Shown here piece after piece: positions 17,178 through 26,693 of a stretch of 57,263 bases of DNA (position 1 is the stretch's first letter; every line of letters begins with the position of its first letter). The stretch covers positions 1 through 57,263 of the forward strand of contig WHTQ01000019.1 of the NCBI GenBank assembly GCA_009377645.1. Direction: 5' to 3'. The position numbers were made by a program, and so were the translations under genes. Origin of the DNA: Micromonosporaceae bacterium (GTDB lineage Bacteria > Actinomycetota > Actinomycetes > Mycobacteriales > Micromonosporaceae). The notes beneath the pieces are model-generated. The model was not told the DNA's origin. It saw only the letters and a program-made list of their open reading frames with translations, and made no database searches.

Positions 17178-19097
17178 GTGGCACAACCGATGGGCGGCGC
17201 CGGGATGAGCGGCGGTGGCTGGGGCACGCTGCGCGCGCTGCGGCGCCAGGACGAGGTGACGGCCCACCGGGTGCGTCCCGGCACCGCCCAGCGGGTGCTG
17301 GCGTTCGCCCGACCCTACCGGCGCGAGATCAGCGTCTTCCTGGTCACCGTGGTGCTGGCCGCCGGAATCGGGGTGGCCACCCCGGTGATCGCCGGCCGGG
17401 TGGTGGACGCGATCACCGGCGGCGCCGCCGGCGCCGGGCGGACGGTGGTGCTGCTGGCCATGATATTCGCCGGGCTGGCGATCGTCGACGCCGGCCTGCA
17501 GCTGCTGCAGCGGTGGTACTCGGCGCGGATCGGCGAGGGCATCATCCTGGACCTGCGGGCGGGCGTGTACGACCACGTGCAGCGGATGCCGCTGCAGTTC
17601 TTCTCCCGCACCCAGACCGGCGCGCTGGTCAGCCGGCTCAACAACGACGTGCTGGGGGCGCAGCGCGCGTTCACCACCACTCTGTCCGGAGTGGTCAGCA
17701 ACGTCATCCAGCTGGTGCTGACCGCCGCCGTGATGTTCGCCCTGTCCTGGCAGATCACCGCGCTGTCGCTGGTGCTGCTGCCGGCGTTCGTGCTGCCGGC
17801 CCGCCGGGTCGGGCGCAAGCTCGCCGAGCTGACCCGCGAGTCCTATGTGCTCGACGCGCAGATGAGCTCCACGATGACCGAGCGGTTCGGGGTCGGCGGC
17901 GCGCTGCTGGTCAAGCTGTTCGGGCGCCCGGAGACCGAGGCGCAGCGGTTCCGGCAGCGGGCGGCCCGGGTCCGCGACATCGGCGTCCGGCAGGCGATCT
18001 TCGCCCGTACCTTCTTCGTGGCGATGCTGCTGGTGGCCCTGCTGGCGCAGGCGCTGACCTACGGCCTGGGCGGGTGGCTGGCGGTGGAGGGGCAGATCAG
18101 CGCCGGCACCGTGGTGACGCTGGCGCTGCTGCTGACCCGGCTGTACGGGCCGCTGACCGAGCTGGCGAACGTACGGGTGGACGTGATGAGCGCGCTGGTC
18201 TCGTTCGACCGGGTCTTCGAGGTGCTGGACCTGGCGCCGGCGATCGCGCAGCGCCCGGGAGCCGTGCCGCTGCCAGCCGGCAGTGCCCGACGGGCCGGCG
18301 CCGGTGCGGCGCGGGTGGAGCTGCGGGACGTGCACTTCCGCTACCCGTCCGCGGCCGAGGTCTCGCTGGCATCGCTGGAGGACGTGGCGGTGCTGGACCG
18401 CACCGTGTCCGCCCCGGTGCTGCAGGGCGTTTCGTTCACTGTGGAGCCGGGTCAGCTGGTGGCGCTGGTCGGCCCGTCCGGCGCCGGCAAGACCACCACC
18501 TCCATGCTGGTGCCCCGGATCTACGACGTGACCTCGGGTGCGGTGCTGGTCAATGGAGTCGACGTGCGGGACCTCCAGCTCGGCAGCCTGCGCGACTCGA
18601 TCGGCGTGGTCACCCAGGACGCCCACCTGTTCCACGAGACGATCGCCGAGAACCTGCGCTACGCCCGCCCCGCCGCCACCGACGAGCAGCTCTGGGACGC
18701 CCTGGCCGGAGCTCAGCTCGCGGATCTGGTCCGGTCCCTGCCGGACGGCCTGGACACCGTGGTGGGGGAGCGCGGCTACCGGTTCTCGGGTGGCGAGAAG
18801 CAGCGGATCGCGATCGCCCGGCTGCTGCTGAAGGCACCGTCCATCGTGATCCTGGACGAGGCGACCGCCCACCTGGACTCGGAGTCCGAGGCGGCGGTGC
18901 AGCGCGCCCTCTCGGTGGCGCTGACCGGGCGTACCTCGCTGGTGATCGCGCACCGGCTCTCGACCGTCCGCAACGCCGACCGGATCGTGGTGCTCGACCG
19001 GGGCCGGGTGGTGGAGCAGGGTGGCCACGACGAGCTGGTGGCCGCCGGCGGCCTGTACGCGGACCTCTACCGCACCCAGTTCGCGGTCGCCGCGTAG
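17178..19097 (+). CDS. ABC exporter half-transporter (fused TMD-NBD, MsbA/LmrA type)
   Basis: 639 residues. The N-terminal six-helix exporter domain (~45-345) has the coupling region MPLQFFSRTQTGALVSRLNN. The NBD (~385-635) has Walker A GPSGAGKTTTSMLV, Q-loop VVTQDAHLF, signature FSGGEKQRIAIARLLL, Walker B IVILDEATAHLD and H-loop IAHRLSTV. It should work as a homodimer, since no partner half-transporter is adjacent. The NBD carries a ~20-residue insert after its first strand (~410-425, LASLEDVAVLDRTVSAPVLQ), as in some actinobacterial multidrug exporters. The GTG 17178 start follows GGGAGGCGGCGG. Substrate unknown. Confidence 0.9.
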   Translation: MAQPMGGAGMSGGGWGTLRALRRQDEVTAHRVRPGTAQRVLAFARPYRREISVFLVTVVLAAGIGVATPVIAGRVVDAITGGAAGAGRTVVLLAMIFAGLAIVDAGLQLLQRWYSARIGEGIILDLRAGVYDHVQRMPLQFFSRTQTGALVSRLNNDVLGAQRAFTTTLSGVVSNVIQLVLTAAVMFALSWQITALSLVLLPAFVLPARRVGRKLAELTRESYVLDAQMSSTMTERFGVGGALLVKLFGRPETEAQRFRQRAARVRDIGVRQAIFARTFFVAMLLVALLAQALTYGLGGWLAVEGQISAGTVVTLALLLTRLYGPLTELANVRVDVMSALVSFDRVFEVLDLAPAIAQRPGAVPLPAGSARRAGAGAARVELRDVHFRYPSAAEVSLASLEDVAVLDRTVSAPVLQGVSFTVEPGQLVALVGPSGAGKTTTSMLVPRIYDVTSGAVLVNGVDVRDLQLGSLRDSIGVVTQDAHLFHETIAENLRYARPAATDEQLWDALAGAQLADLVRSLPDGLDTVVGERGYRFSGGEKQRIAIARLLLKAPSIVILDEATAHLDSESEAAVQRALSVALTGRTSLVIAHRLSTVRNADRIVVLDRGRVVEQGGHDELVAAGGLYADLYRTQFAVAA

Positions 19098-19108
19098 CAG
19101 GCGGCCCG

Positions 19109-19870
19109 CTACCATCCGCGGGCGGCGCCGCCGTCGACCGGCACCGCGATCCCGGTTAGGTAGCTGGCGGCCGGGGAGAGCAGGAACGCGGCCACCCGGC
19201 CGAACTCGGCCGGGTCGCCGAGCCGGCCCAGCGGGATCGCCGCCTCCGAGTCGGCCCGGGCCCGGTCCGGGTCCCCGGCGGCGGCGAACAGCTCCCGGAT
19301 CCGGTCGGTCAGGATCCGGTGCGGCAGCAGGCTGACCACCCGCACCCCGCGCGGCGCGCACTCGTCGGCCAGGTCCTTGGCGAACCCGGCCAGCCCGGGA
19401 CGCAGGCCGTTGGACAGGCCGAGCCCGGGCACCGGGCTGCGTACCGAGCTGGACAGCACCAGCGCCACCGCACCACCCGGGCCGAGCGCACCGGCCGCCG
19501 TCCGGGCCAGCCGGACCGGTCCCAGGAACACCGTCTCGAACGCGGTCCGCCACTGCGCGTCGGTGAGCTGCCCGGCGGCGCCCGGTGCCGGCCCGCCTAC
19601 CGAGACCAGCGCACCGTCCAGCCGCCCGTACCCCTGCTTCGCCGTGTCGACCAGCCGCTGCGCGGTCGCCGGGTCGGCCAGGTCGGCGGCCACGCCGAGC
19701 GCCCGGCCGTCGCCGCCTAGCGTCTCGACCGCCGCCGCCAGCCGGTCCGGGTCCCGGGCGCAGACCACCACCCGCGCGCCGTCTTCCACCAGTGCCTGGG
19801 CGGTCGCGAAGCCGAGGCCGCGCGAGGCGCCGGTGAGCAGGTACACCCGATCTGCCAGCCCGAGGTTCAT
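19109..19870 (-). CDS. Atypical short-chain dehydrogenase/reductase lacking the Tyr-x-x-x-Lys motif
   Basis: 253 residues with a clear Rossmann fold ([15 protein letters not shown], cofactor loop; [10 protein letters not shown]) and an SDR-like C-terminus ([14 protein letters not shown]). At the active site, where SDRs carry Ser...Tyr-x-x-x-Lys, the sequence is [20 protein letters not shown]: the Tyr/Lys pair is replaced by Ser-Asn...Arg, so catalysis must differ or be lost. ATG 19870 follows GGCGGG; ATG 19888 is an alternative. It is convergent with the ABC exporter and divergent from the MerR gene, and so may share the palindromic control region at 19909-19926. Confidence 0.75.
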   Translation of the reverse strand: MNLGLADRVYLLTGASRGLGFATAQALVEDGARVVVCARDPDRLAAAVETLGGDGRALGVAADLADPATAQRLVDTAKQGYGRLDGALVSVGGPAPGAAGQLTDAQWRTAFETVFLGPVRLARTAAGALGPGGAVALVLSSSVRSPVPGLGLSNGLRPGLAGFAKDLADECAPRGVRVVSLLPHRILTDRIRELFAAAGDPDRARADSEAAIPLGRLGDPAEFGRVAAFLLSPAASYLTGIAVPVDGGAARGW

Positions 19871-19908
19871 AACCCGCCATCTTGCCATCCGCCGGTGGGC
19901 ACACTTGA

Positions 19909-19926
19909 CTTCGAGTGCACTCGAAG
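19909..19926. promoter_or_regulatory. Perfect 18-bp palindrome, candidate MerR operator
   Basis: CTTCGAGTGCACTCGAAG is a perfect inverted repeat lying between the divergent SDR and MerR genes and overlapping a TTGACT (19905-19910) that can act as -35. Placement in a promoter spacer is how MerR-family activators bind. It ends 15 nt before the MerR start at 19942. Confidence 0.65.
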
Positions 19927-19941
19927 CGGAAGGCTGGACCC

Positions 19942-20334
19942 ATGGCGCAGCAGACGACCGATCCGACCGGCACGCTGAACGTGGGCGAGGCGGCCGCCCG
20001 GAGCGGGCTCACCCCGCACACCCTGCGCTGGTACGAGCGGGAGGGGCTGGTCGCACCGGTCGGCCGGGACCCGGCCGGCCGGCGCCGGTACACCGAGGCC
20101 GACCTGGCCTGGCTTGGCCTGCTCACCCGGCTGCGCCGGACTGGCATGCCGGTGCGGGACATGCGGCGGTACGCGGAGCTGGCCCGCGAGGGCGAGCACA
20201 CCGTGCCGGACCGGCTGCGGCTGTTCGAGGCGCACCGGGAACGGGTGCTGGCCCGGATCGCCGGGCTGCAGGCCGACCTGGACGCCCTCAACTACAAGAT
20301 CGAGATTTACGGGAAGCTGGTGGAGTCGACGTGA
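19942..20334 (+). CDS. MerR family transcriptional regulator
   Basis: 130 residues. The N-terminal MerR winged helix ([25 protein letters not shown], then [12 protein letters not shown]) is followed by a coiled-coil dimerisation helix (~80-125). There is no C-terminal cysteine cluster, so it is not a metal or redox sensor of the CueR/SoxR type; the short C-terminus resembles the regulators paired with aldo-keto reductases. ATG 19942 has GGAAGG upstream at good spacing; the upstream ATG 19915 lies inside the palindrome and is unlikely. The stop overlaps the GTG start of the aldo-keto reductase by 4 nt, so the two genes form an operon that is probably self-regulated. Confidence 0.85.
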   Translation: MAQQTTDPTGTLNVGEAAARSGLTPHTLRWYEREGLVAPVGRDPAGRRRYTEADLAWLGLLTRLRRTGMPVRDMRRYAELAREGEHTVPDRLRLFEAHRERVLARIAGLQADLDALNYKIEIYGKLVEST

Positions 20335-21272
20335 GAGTGCGCAAGCTGGGTGTGGACGGGCCGCAGGTGCCGGCGATCGGCCTGGGATGCATGGGCATGA
20401 GCGGTGGGTACGGGCAGCCGGACGACCCGGAGTCGATCCGGACCCTGCATCGGGCGCTCGACCTCGGGGTGAGCCACCTCGACACCGCGGACATGTACGA
20501 CCTGGGCGGGAACGAGCAGCTGATCGGGCCGGTGGTCGCGGCCCGGCGGGACGAGGTCTTCCTGGCCACCAAGTCCGGCTGGGTGAAGCAGGCGTGCGAC
20601 GAATCGCTGCGGCGGCTCGGGATCGACACCATCGACCTCTACTACGCGCACCGTCGCAACCCGGACACCCCGGTCGAGGAGACGGTGGCCGCGATGGCTG
20701 AGCTGGTGGTGGCCGCCGGGAAGGTCCGCTACCTCGGGATCTCCGAGGTCAGCCCGGCCACCCTGCGGGCCGCCCATGCGGTCCACCCGATCGCGGCGGT
20801 GCAGCTGGAGTACTCGCTGTTCACGCGGAACGTGGTGGAGGGGGAGATGCTGGCGACCTGCCGGGAGCTGGGGATCGCGGTGGTCGCGTACTCCCCGGTG
20901 GGGCGGGGCATGCTGACCGGGACGGTCACCTCCCGGGACGACCTGGCCGAGCGGGACGCGCGCCGGACCGCTCCCCGGTTCGCGGAGGAGAACCTGGGCC
21001 GCAACCTGGCGTTGGTGGCGGCGCTGCGGTCGGTCGCGGCGGAGATCGGCTGCACCCCGGCCCAGGCGGCGCTGGCATGGGTGCTGGCGCAGGGCGAGGA
21101 CATCGTGGCGATCCCGGGCACCAAGCGGGTCGGCTACCTGGTCGAGAACGCCGCGGCCGGCGCGGTGGTGCTCGCCGACGACCAGCTGGCCCGGCTGAGC
21201 GCGGCGGTGCCGGCCGGGTCGGTGGCCGGCGATCGGGTACCCGAGTCGGCGCTGCGGCTGACCGGCCACTGA
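20331..21272 (+). CDS. Aldo-keto reductase
   Basis: 313 residues, (beta/alpha)8 barrel NADPH-dependent oxidoreductase. The catalytic tetrad is visible: Asp and Tyr in DTADMYD, Lys in FLATKSGW and His in YYAHRRNPD. The NADP-binding C-terminus ([17 protein letters not shown]) is intact. The GTG 20331 start overlaps the MerR stop (GTGA), which points to translational coupling and MerR control. This subgroup acts on quinone- or aldehyde-like carbonyls, but the physiological substrate is not predictable. Confidence 0.9.
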   Translation: MRVRKLGVDGPQVPAIGLGCMGMSGGYGQPDDPESIRTLHRALDLGVSHLDTADMYDLGGNEQLIGPVVAARRDEVFLATKSGWVKQACDESLRRLGIDTIDLYYAHRRNPDTPVEETVAAMAELVVAAGKVRYLGISEVSPATLRAAHAVHPIAAVQLEYSLFTRNVVEGEMLATCRELGIAVVAYSPVGRGMLTGTVTSRDDLAERDARRTAPRFAEENLGRNLALVAALRSVAAEIGCTPAQAALAWVLAQGEDIVAIPGTKRVGYLVENAAAGAVVLADDQLARLSAAVPAGSVAGDRVPESALRLTGH

Positions 21273-21321
21273 CCGCAGCCGGCCCGGCTGACCTCCGGGG
21301 TTCAGCGGCGGACCGCGGGTT

Positions 21322-21891
21322 TCAGCGGCGGACCGCGGCCTCGACCAGGTCCAGCACCGGCCCGAGGTGGTCGGCCGGGCGGCCCATCGCCAGGTGCAGC
21401 ACCAGCCCGTCGTAGGCCAGCTCCAGGAACTGCGCCAGCACATCCAGCGGGACGTCCTCCCGCAGCACCCCGACCTCCCGCTGGCGGGCCAGCCGATCCC
21501 GGGTGGCGGCGGCCACCGCCTCCGCCCGGGCCGCCCACCGGGTCGCGAACTCCGGGTCGGTGCGCAGCCGCCGGGACACCTCCAGCTGGCTGCCGAGCCA
21601 GCCGACGGTCTCCGGCGCGGCGGCCCGGGCCAGCAGGTCCCACATCACCTGCACCAGGCCGTGGCGCGCGACCGTCTCGGCCATCGCCGCCGCGTCGTCC
21701 TCGGCGACCGCCAGGAACAGCGACTCCTTGTCCCGGAAGTGGTGGAAGATCGCGCCCCGGGACAGCCCGGTCTCCTGCTCCAGCCGGCGGACGGTGGCTC
21801 CCTCGTACCCGTGCCGGGCAAAGCAGGTCCGGGCGCCGGCGAGGATCTCCTGCCGGCGCGCGTCGAGCTGGTGCTGGCTCACCCGGGGCAC
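21322..21891 (-). CDS. acnR: TetR-family regulator, AcnR-like (aconitase repressor)
   Basis: 189 residues. The N-terminal TetR HTH (RQEILAGARTCFARHGYEGA, then TVRRLEQETGLSRGAIFHHF, then DKESLF) closely resembles Corynebacterium AcnR, the aconitase repressor, and the C-terminal pattern (SQLEVSRRLRTDPEF, VLREDVPLDVL) fits the same family. Aconitase lies ~1.8 kb away in this window. I chose GTG 21891 (VPRVSQHQ); ATG 21951 would place a 48-bp palindrome inside the coding sequence and add 20 unlike residues. Neither start has a strong ribosome site, and GTG 21882 is also possible. Autoregulation through the palindrome is likely. Confidence 0.82.
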   Translation of the reverse strand: MPRVSQHQLDARRQEILAGARTCFARHGYEGATVRRLEQETGLSRGAIFHHFRDKESLFLAVAEDDAAAMAETVARHGLVQVMWDLLARAAAPETVGWLGSQLEVSRRLRTDPEFATRWAARAEAVAAATRDRLARQREVGVLREDVPLDVLAQFLELAYDGLVLHLAMGRPADHLGPVLDLVEAAVRR

Positions 21892-21909
21892 AGCTCGATC
21901 GTGGCAGGC

Positions 21910-21957
21910 CCGCCGGTGGGATGCAATCCGTACGTACGGATTGCATCCCACCGGCGG
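21910..21957. promoter_or_regulatory. Perfect 48-bp palindrome upstream of acnR (operator and/or hairpin)
   Basis: Two 24-bp arms meet with no spacer at 21933/21934 and match at every base; the centre is CCGTACGTACGG. It lies 18 bp upstream of the chosen acnR start and 9 bp after the stop of the preceding same-strand gene. It could therefore serve both as the TetR-type operator and, as RNA, as a terminator of the upstream gene. The core resembles the sequence overlapping the predicted acnA promoter (26565-26575). Confidence 0.8.
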
Positions 21958-21966
21958 CCGGTCAGG

Positions 21967-22437
21967 TCAGGCCGAGGCGCTGGCCATCACGTTCAGCCCG
22001 CAGCACAGGCAGAGCACCACCAGCACCCCGACCAGCAGGCCGATCGTGATGCCCATCCCGTTGTACTTCTGCGGCGGCGGGCCCAGCGAGCCCTTCGAGT
22101 ACCCCCACAGCGGCGCCCGGTACTCCAGCTCCACCGGCGGCTGGCCCGGCTGGACCGGCACCGCGAGGTCGGCCGGCCCCACCTTCGGGGGCAGGAAGTA
22201 CGGCACGTACACGTGCAGGTGGTGCTGGCCGGGCTGGACCGGGACGACATTGCGGCCCCACACCGCCGGCACCTCGTAGCCGTTCAGGAAGATCTTCGGC
22301 TTGAGGAAGGAGAAGAAGAACGACAGCCACATGAACTTGGTGGTCACCGCGATCGCCGGCTGCCCGCCGGGACCGGGCGGCGGCTGTTGCGGGTACGGCG
22401 GTTGCTGGGGGTGGTGCTGCGGATACGGCCCGGTCAT
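21967..22437 (-). CDS. Proline-rich tail-anchored membrane protein of unknown function
   Basis: 156 residues. The first ~27 are Pro/Gln/Tyr-rich (PYPQHHPQQPPYPQQPPPG), then comes a folded segment rich in beta-forming residues (~30-110, containing FLNGYEVPAVWGRNVVPVQ) that resembles domains found in other actinobacterial membrane proteins. A C-terminal hydrophobic helix (GITIGLLVGVLVVLCLCCGL) has a cysteine pair. ATG 22437 has a strong GTAGGAGG. The folded part would be cytoplasmic if the protein is tail-anchored. I cannot assign a function. It sits just upstream of acnR on the same strand; 22438-22673 upstream holds no recognisable gene. Confidence 0.7.
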   Translation of the reverse strand: MTGPYPQHHPQQPPYPQQPPPGPGGQPAIAVTTKFMWLSFFFSFLKPKIFLNGYEVPAVWGRNVVPVQPGQHHLHVYVPYFLPPKVGPADLAVPVQPGQPPVELEYRAPLWGYSKGSLGPPPQKYNGMGITIGLLVGVLVVLCLCCGLNVMASASA

Positions 22438-22673
22438 GCAGGTCCTCCTACGGGTGGTTCACGGGACAACAGGGCAGTATGCCGTCTCTACGCAACCCCG
22501 GGTGTGCCCGGAGGCGGATAACCGGTTGCCGGTGATCGGCCCCGGCTGGCACACTCGCGCCGTCACCCAAGCGCCGGGGGCTGCCCGGCCGGCCGGAAGG
22601 AGGTTGCGATGCCTGCGACTGTCGTGCGCGCCACGCTGCCCTCCTGCCGACCGACCGAAGGGACCATCCCGCC

Positions 22674-23639
22674 GTGCGTGACTATTCTGCCCTGCCGGAC
22701 GATTCTGCCCTGCCCGACGACGACCCACCCGCCCGCCGCCGCCGTCCGCGGCGCGCCACCCGCTTCGACGACGACCCACCAGCGACGCTGAGCCGGTCCC
22801 GGCGCAGACCGCCGCCGGAGCCCGACGACACTCCGCAGACCGGCGACCGGTGGTCCAGCTGGGACCTGTCCGCCGCCGGGGAGCAGGGTCCGCGACCCTA
22901 CCCGGACTGGCTGGTGACCGAGCTGGCCGCGGTCGACACCGAGCTCGGGGTGCTCAAGACCGGCAAGGAGGCCGACGTCCACCTGGTGGACCGGGCGGTG
23001 CCGGACACCGACCGGGGCTGCCTGCTCGCGGCCAAGCGGTACCGGGACCCGCAGCACCGGCTGTTCCACCGGGACGCCGGATACCTGGAGGGGCGCCGGG
23101 TGCGGCGCTCCCGGGAGACCCGGGCGATGGCCCACCGGACCGGCTTCGGCCGGCAGGTGATCGCCGGGCAGTGGGCGGCCGCCGAGTTCGCCGTGCTCGG
23201 CCGGCTGTGGGAGTCGGCCAGCCGGTTCCCGGGCGGGCCGGTCGCGCCCTACCCCGTCCAGCTGCTCGGCACCGAGATCCTGATGGAGTTCATCGGCGAC
23301 CCGGACACCGGACAGGCGGCCCCCAGGCTGGCCCAGCTCCGCCCGACCCCGGTCCAGCTCGCCGACCTCTGGGAGCGGCTCGTGGCCGCCCTCCGCCTGC
23401 TCGCCACCATCGGCCTCACCCACGGCGACCTGTCCCCGTACAACGTCCTCGTGCTCCAGGACCGGCCGATCCTGATCGACCTGCCCCAGGTGGTGGACCT
23501 GGTCGCCAACCCGCGCGCCCCGCAGCTGCTGGCCCGGGACGTGCGGGTGATCTGCGACTGGTTCACCGCCCGGGGGCTGCCGGACCCGGACCCGGCCGGC
23601 CTGACCGCCATCCTGCGCTCCGACGCCGGCCTGCGCTGA
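22674..23639 (+). CDS. RIO1-like serine protein kinase
   Basis: 321 residues. An acidic/basic low-complexity N-terminus (~1-75) precedes a RIO-type kinase domain: glycine-loop equivalent GVLKTGKEADVHLVD, ATP-site Lys in LAAKRYRD, catalytic loop LTHGDLSPYNVLV and metal loop ILIDLPQVVDL. The D-L-P-Q order matches the RIO family rather than Hanks kinases. The GTG 22674 start has GAAGGGA 10 nt upstream. It converges on acnA with only 16 bp between stops. Bacterial RIO1-like proteins are little studied; eukaryotic RIO1 acts in ribosome maturation. Confidence 0.85.
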   Translation: MRDYSALPDDSALPDDDPPARRRRPRRATRFDDDPPATLSRSRRRPPPEPDDTPQTGDRWSSWDLSAAGEQGPRPYPDWLVTELAAVDTELGVLKTGKEADVHLVDRAVPDTDRGCLLAAKRYRDPQHRLFHRDAGYLEGRRVRRSRETRAMAHRTGFGRQVIAGQWAAAEFAVLGRLWESASRFPGGPVAPYPVQLLGTEILMEFIGDPDTGQAAPRLAQLRPTPVQLADLWERLVAALRLLATIGLTHGDLSPYNVLVLQDRPILIDLPQVVDLVANPRAPQLLARDVRVICDWFTARGLPDPDPAGLTAILRSDAGLR

Positions 23640-23655
23640 CCCGCTTCCCTGCGGG

Positions 23656-26442
<2,787 letters not shown>

Positions 26443-26563
26443 GTCGGTGCTCCTTGGGTCTGGTCGCGGGTTCGCGGTCTCCTGCCGGCAAGTCTTCCGT
26501 ACCCGGAGGGCGTGGACCCGGGTTAGGCGGGACTTACCCGGCACATCCCGTTCGGCTAACCAA

Positions 26564-26593
26564 ACCGTACGTCCGTCTTGCTAGCCTCGTCAA
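26564..26593 (-). promoter_or_regulatory. Predicted acnA promoter with overlapping AcnR-like half-palindrome
   Basis: On the minus strand TTGACG (26593-26588), an 18-bp spacer and TACGGT (26569-26564) form a good -35/-10 pair directed at acnA, giving a leader of ~115 nt. The plus-strand sequence CCGTACGTCCG (26565-26575) overlaps the -10 and differs by one base from the palindrome core in front of acnR, as expected for repression by the same TetR-type protein. Confidence 0.5.
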
Positions 26594-26606
26594 CCCACCG
26601 CCCCGC

Positions 26607-26677
26607 CGATCTTGGACTTGTGGTGGCGGATAAGTCGAGCACATCCGTATATATCCGCCACCACAAGTCCAAGATCG
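26607..26677. terminator. Large 26-bp-arm inverted repeat (hairpin), probable terminator of the MMPL gene
   Basis: Arms 26607-26632 and 26652-26677 are perfect complements (26 bp) around a 19-nt loop. The hairpin begins 16 nt after the MMPL stop and precedes the acnA promoter. There is no U-tract, as is usual for actinobacterial terminators. Its arm sequence (GGACTTGTGGTGGCGGATA) looks like a dispersed palindromic element rather than a unique terminator. Confidence 0.7.
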
Positions 26678-26693
26678 ACGTGCATCGGGTCGG

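Noticed and set aside
17088-20291. Very long minus-strand open frame (1067 codons) opposite the ABC exporter and SDR
   Set aside because: It is antisense to clearly homologous genes and its translation is Arg/Gly/Gln/His-rich low complexity, the usual shadow of high-GC coding DNA.
21892-21951. N-terminal extension of acnR starting at ATG 21951
   Set aside because: It would be encoded by one arm of the perfect palindrome and resembles nothing at the start of AcnR proteins.
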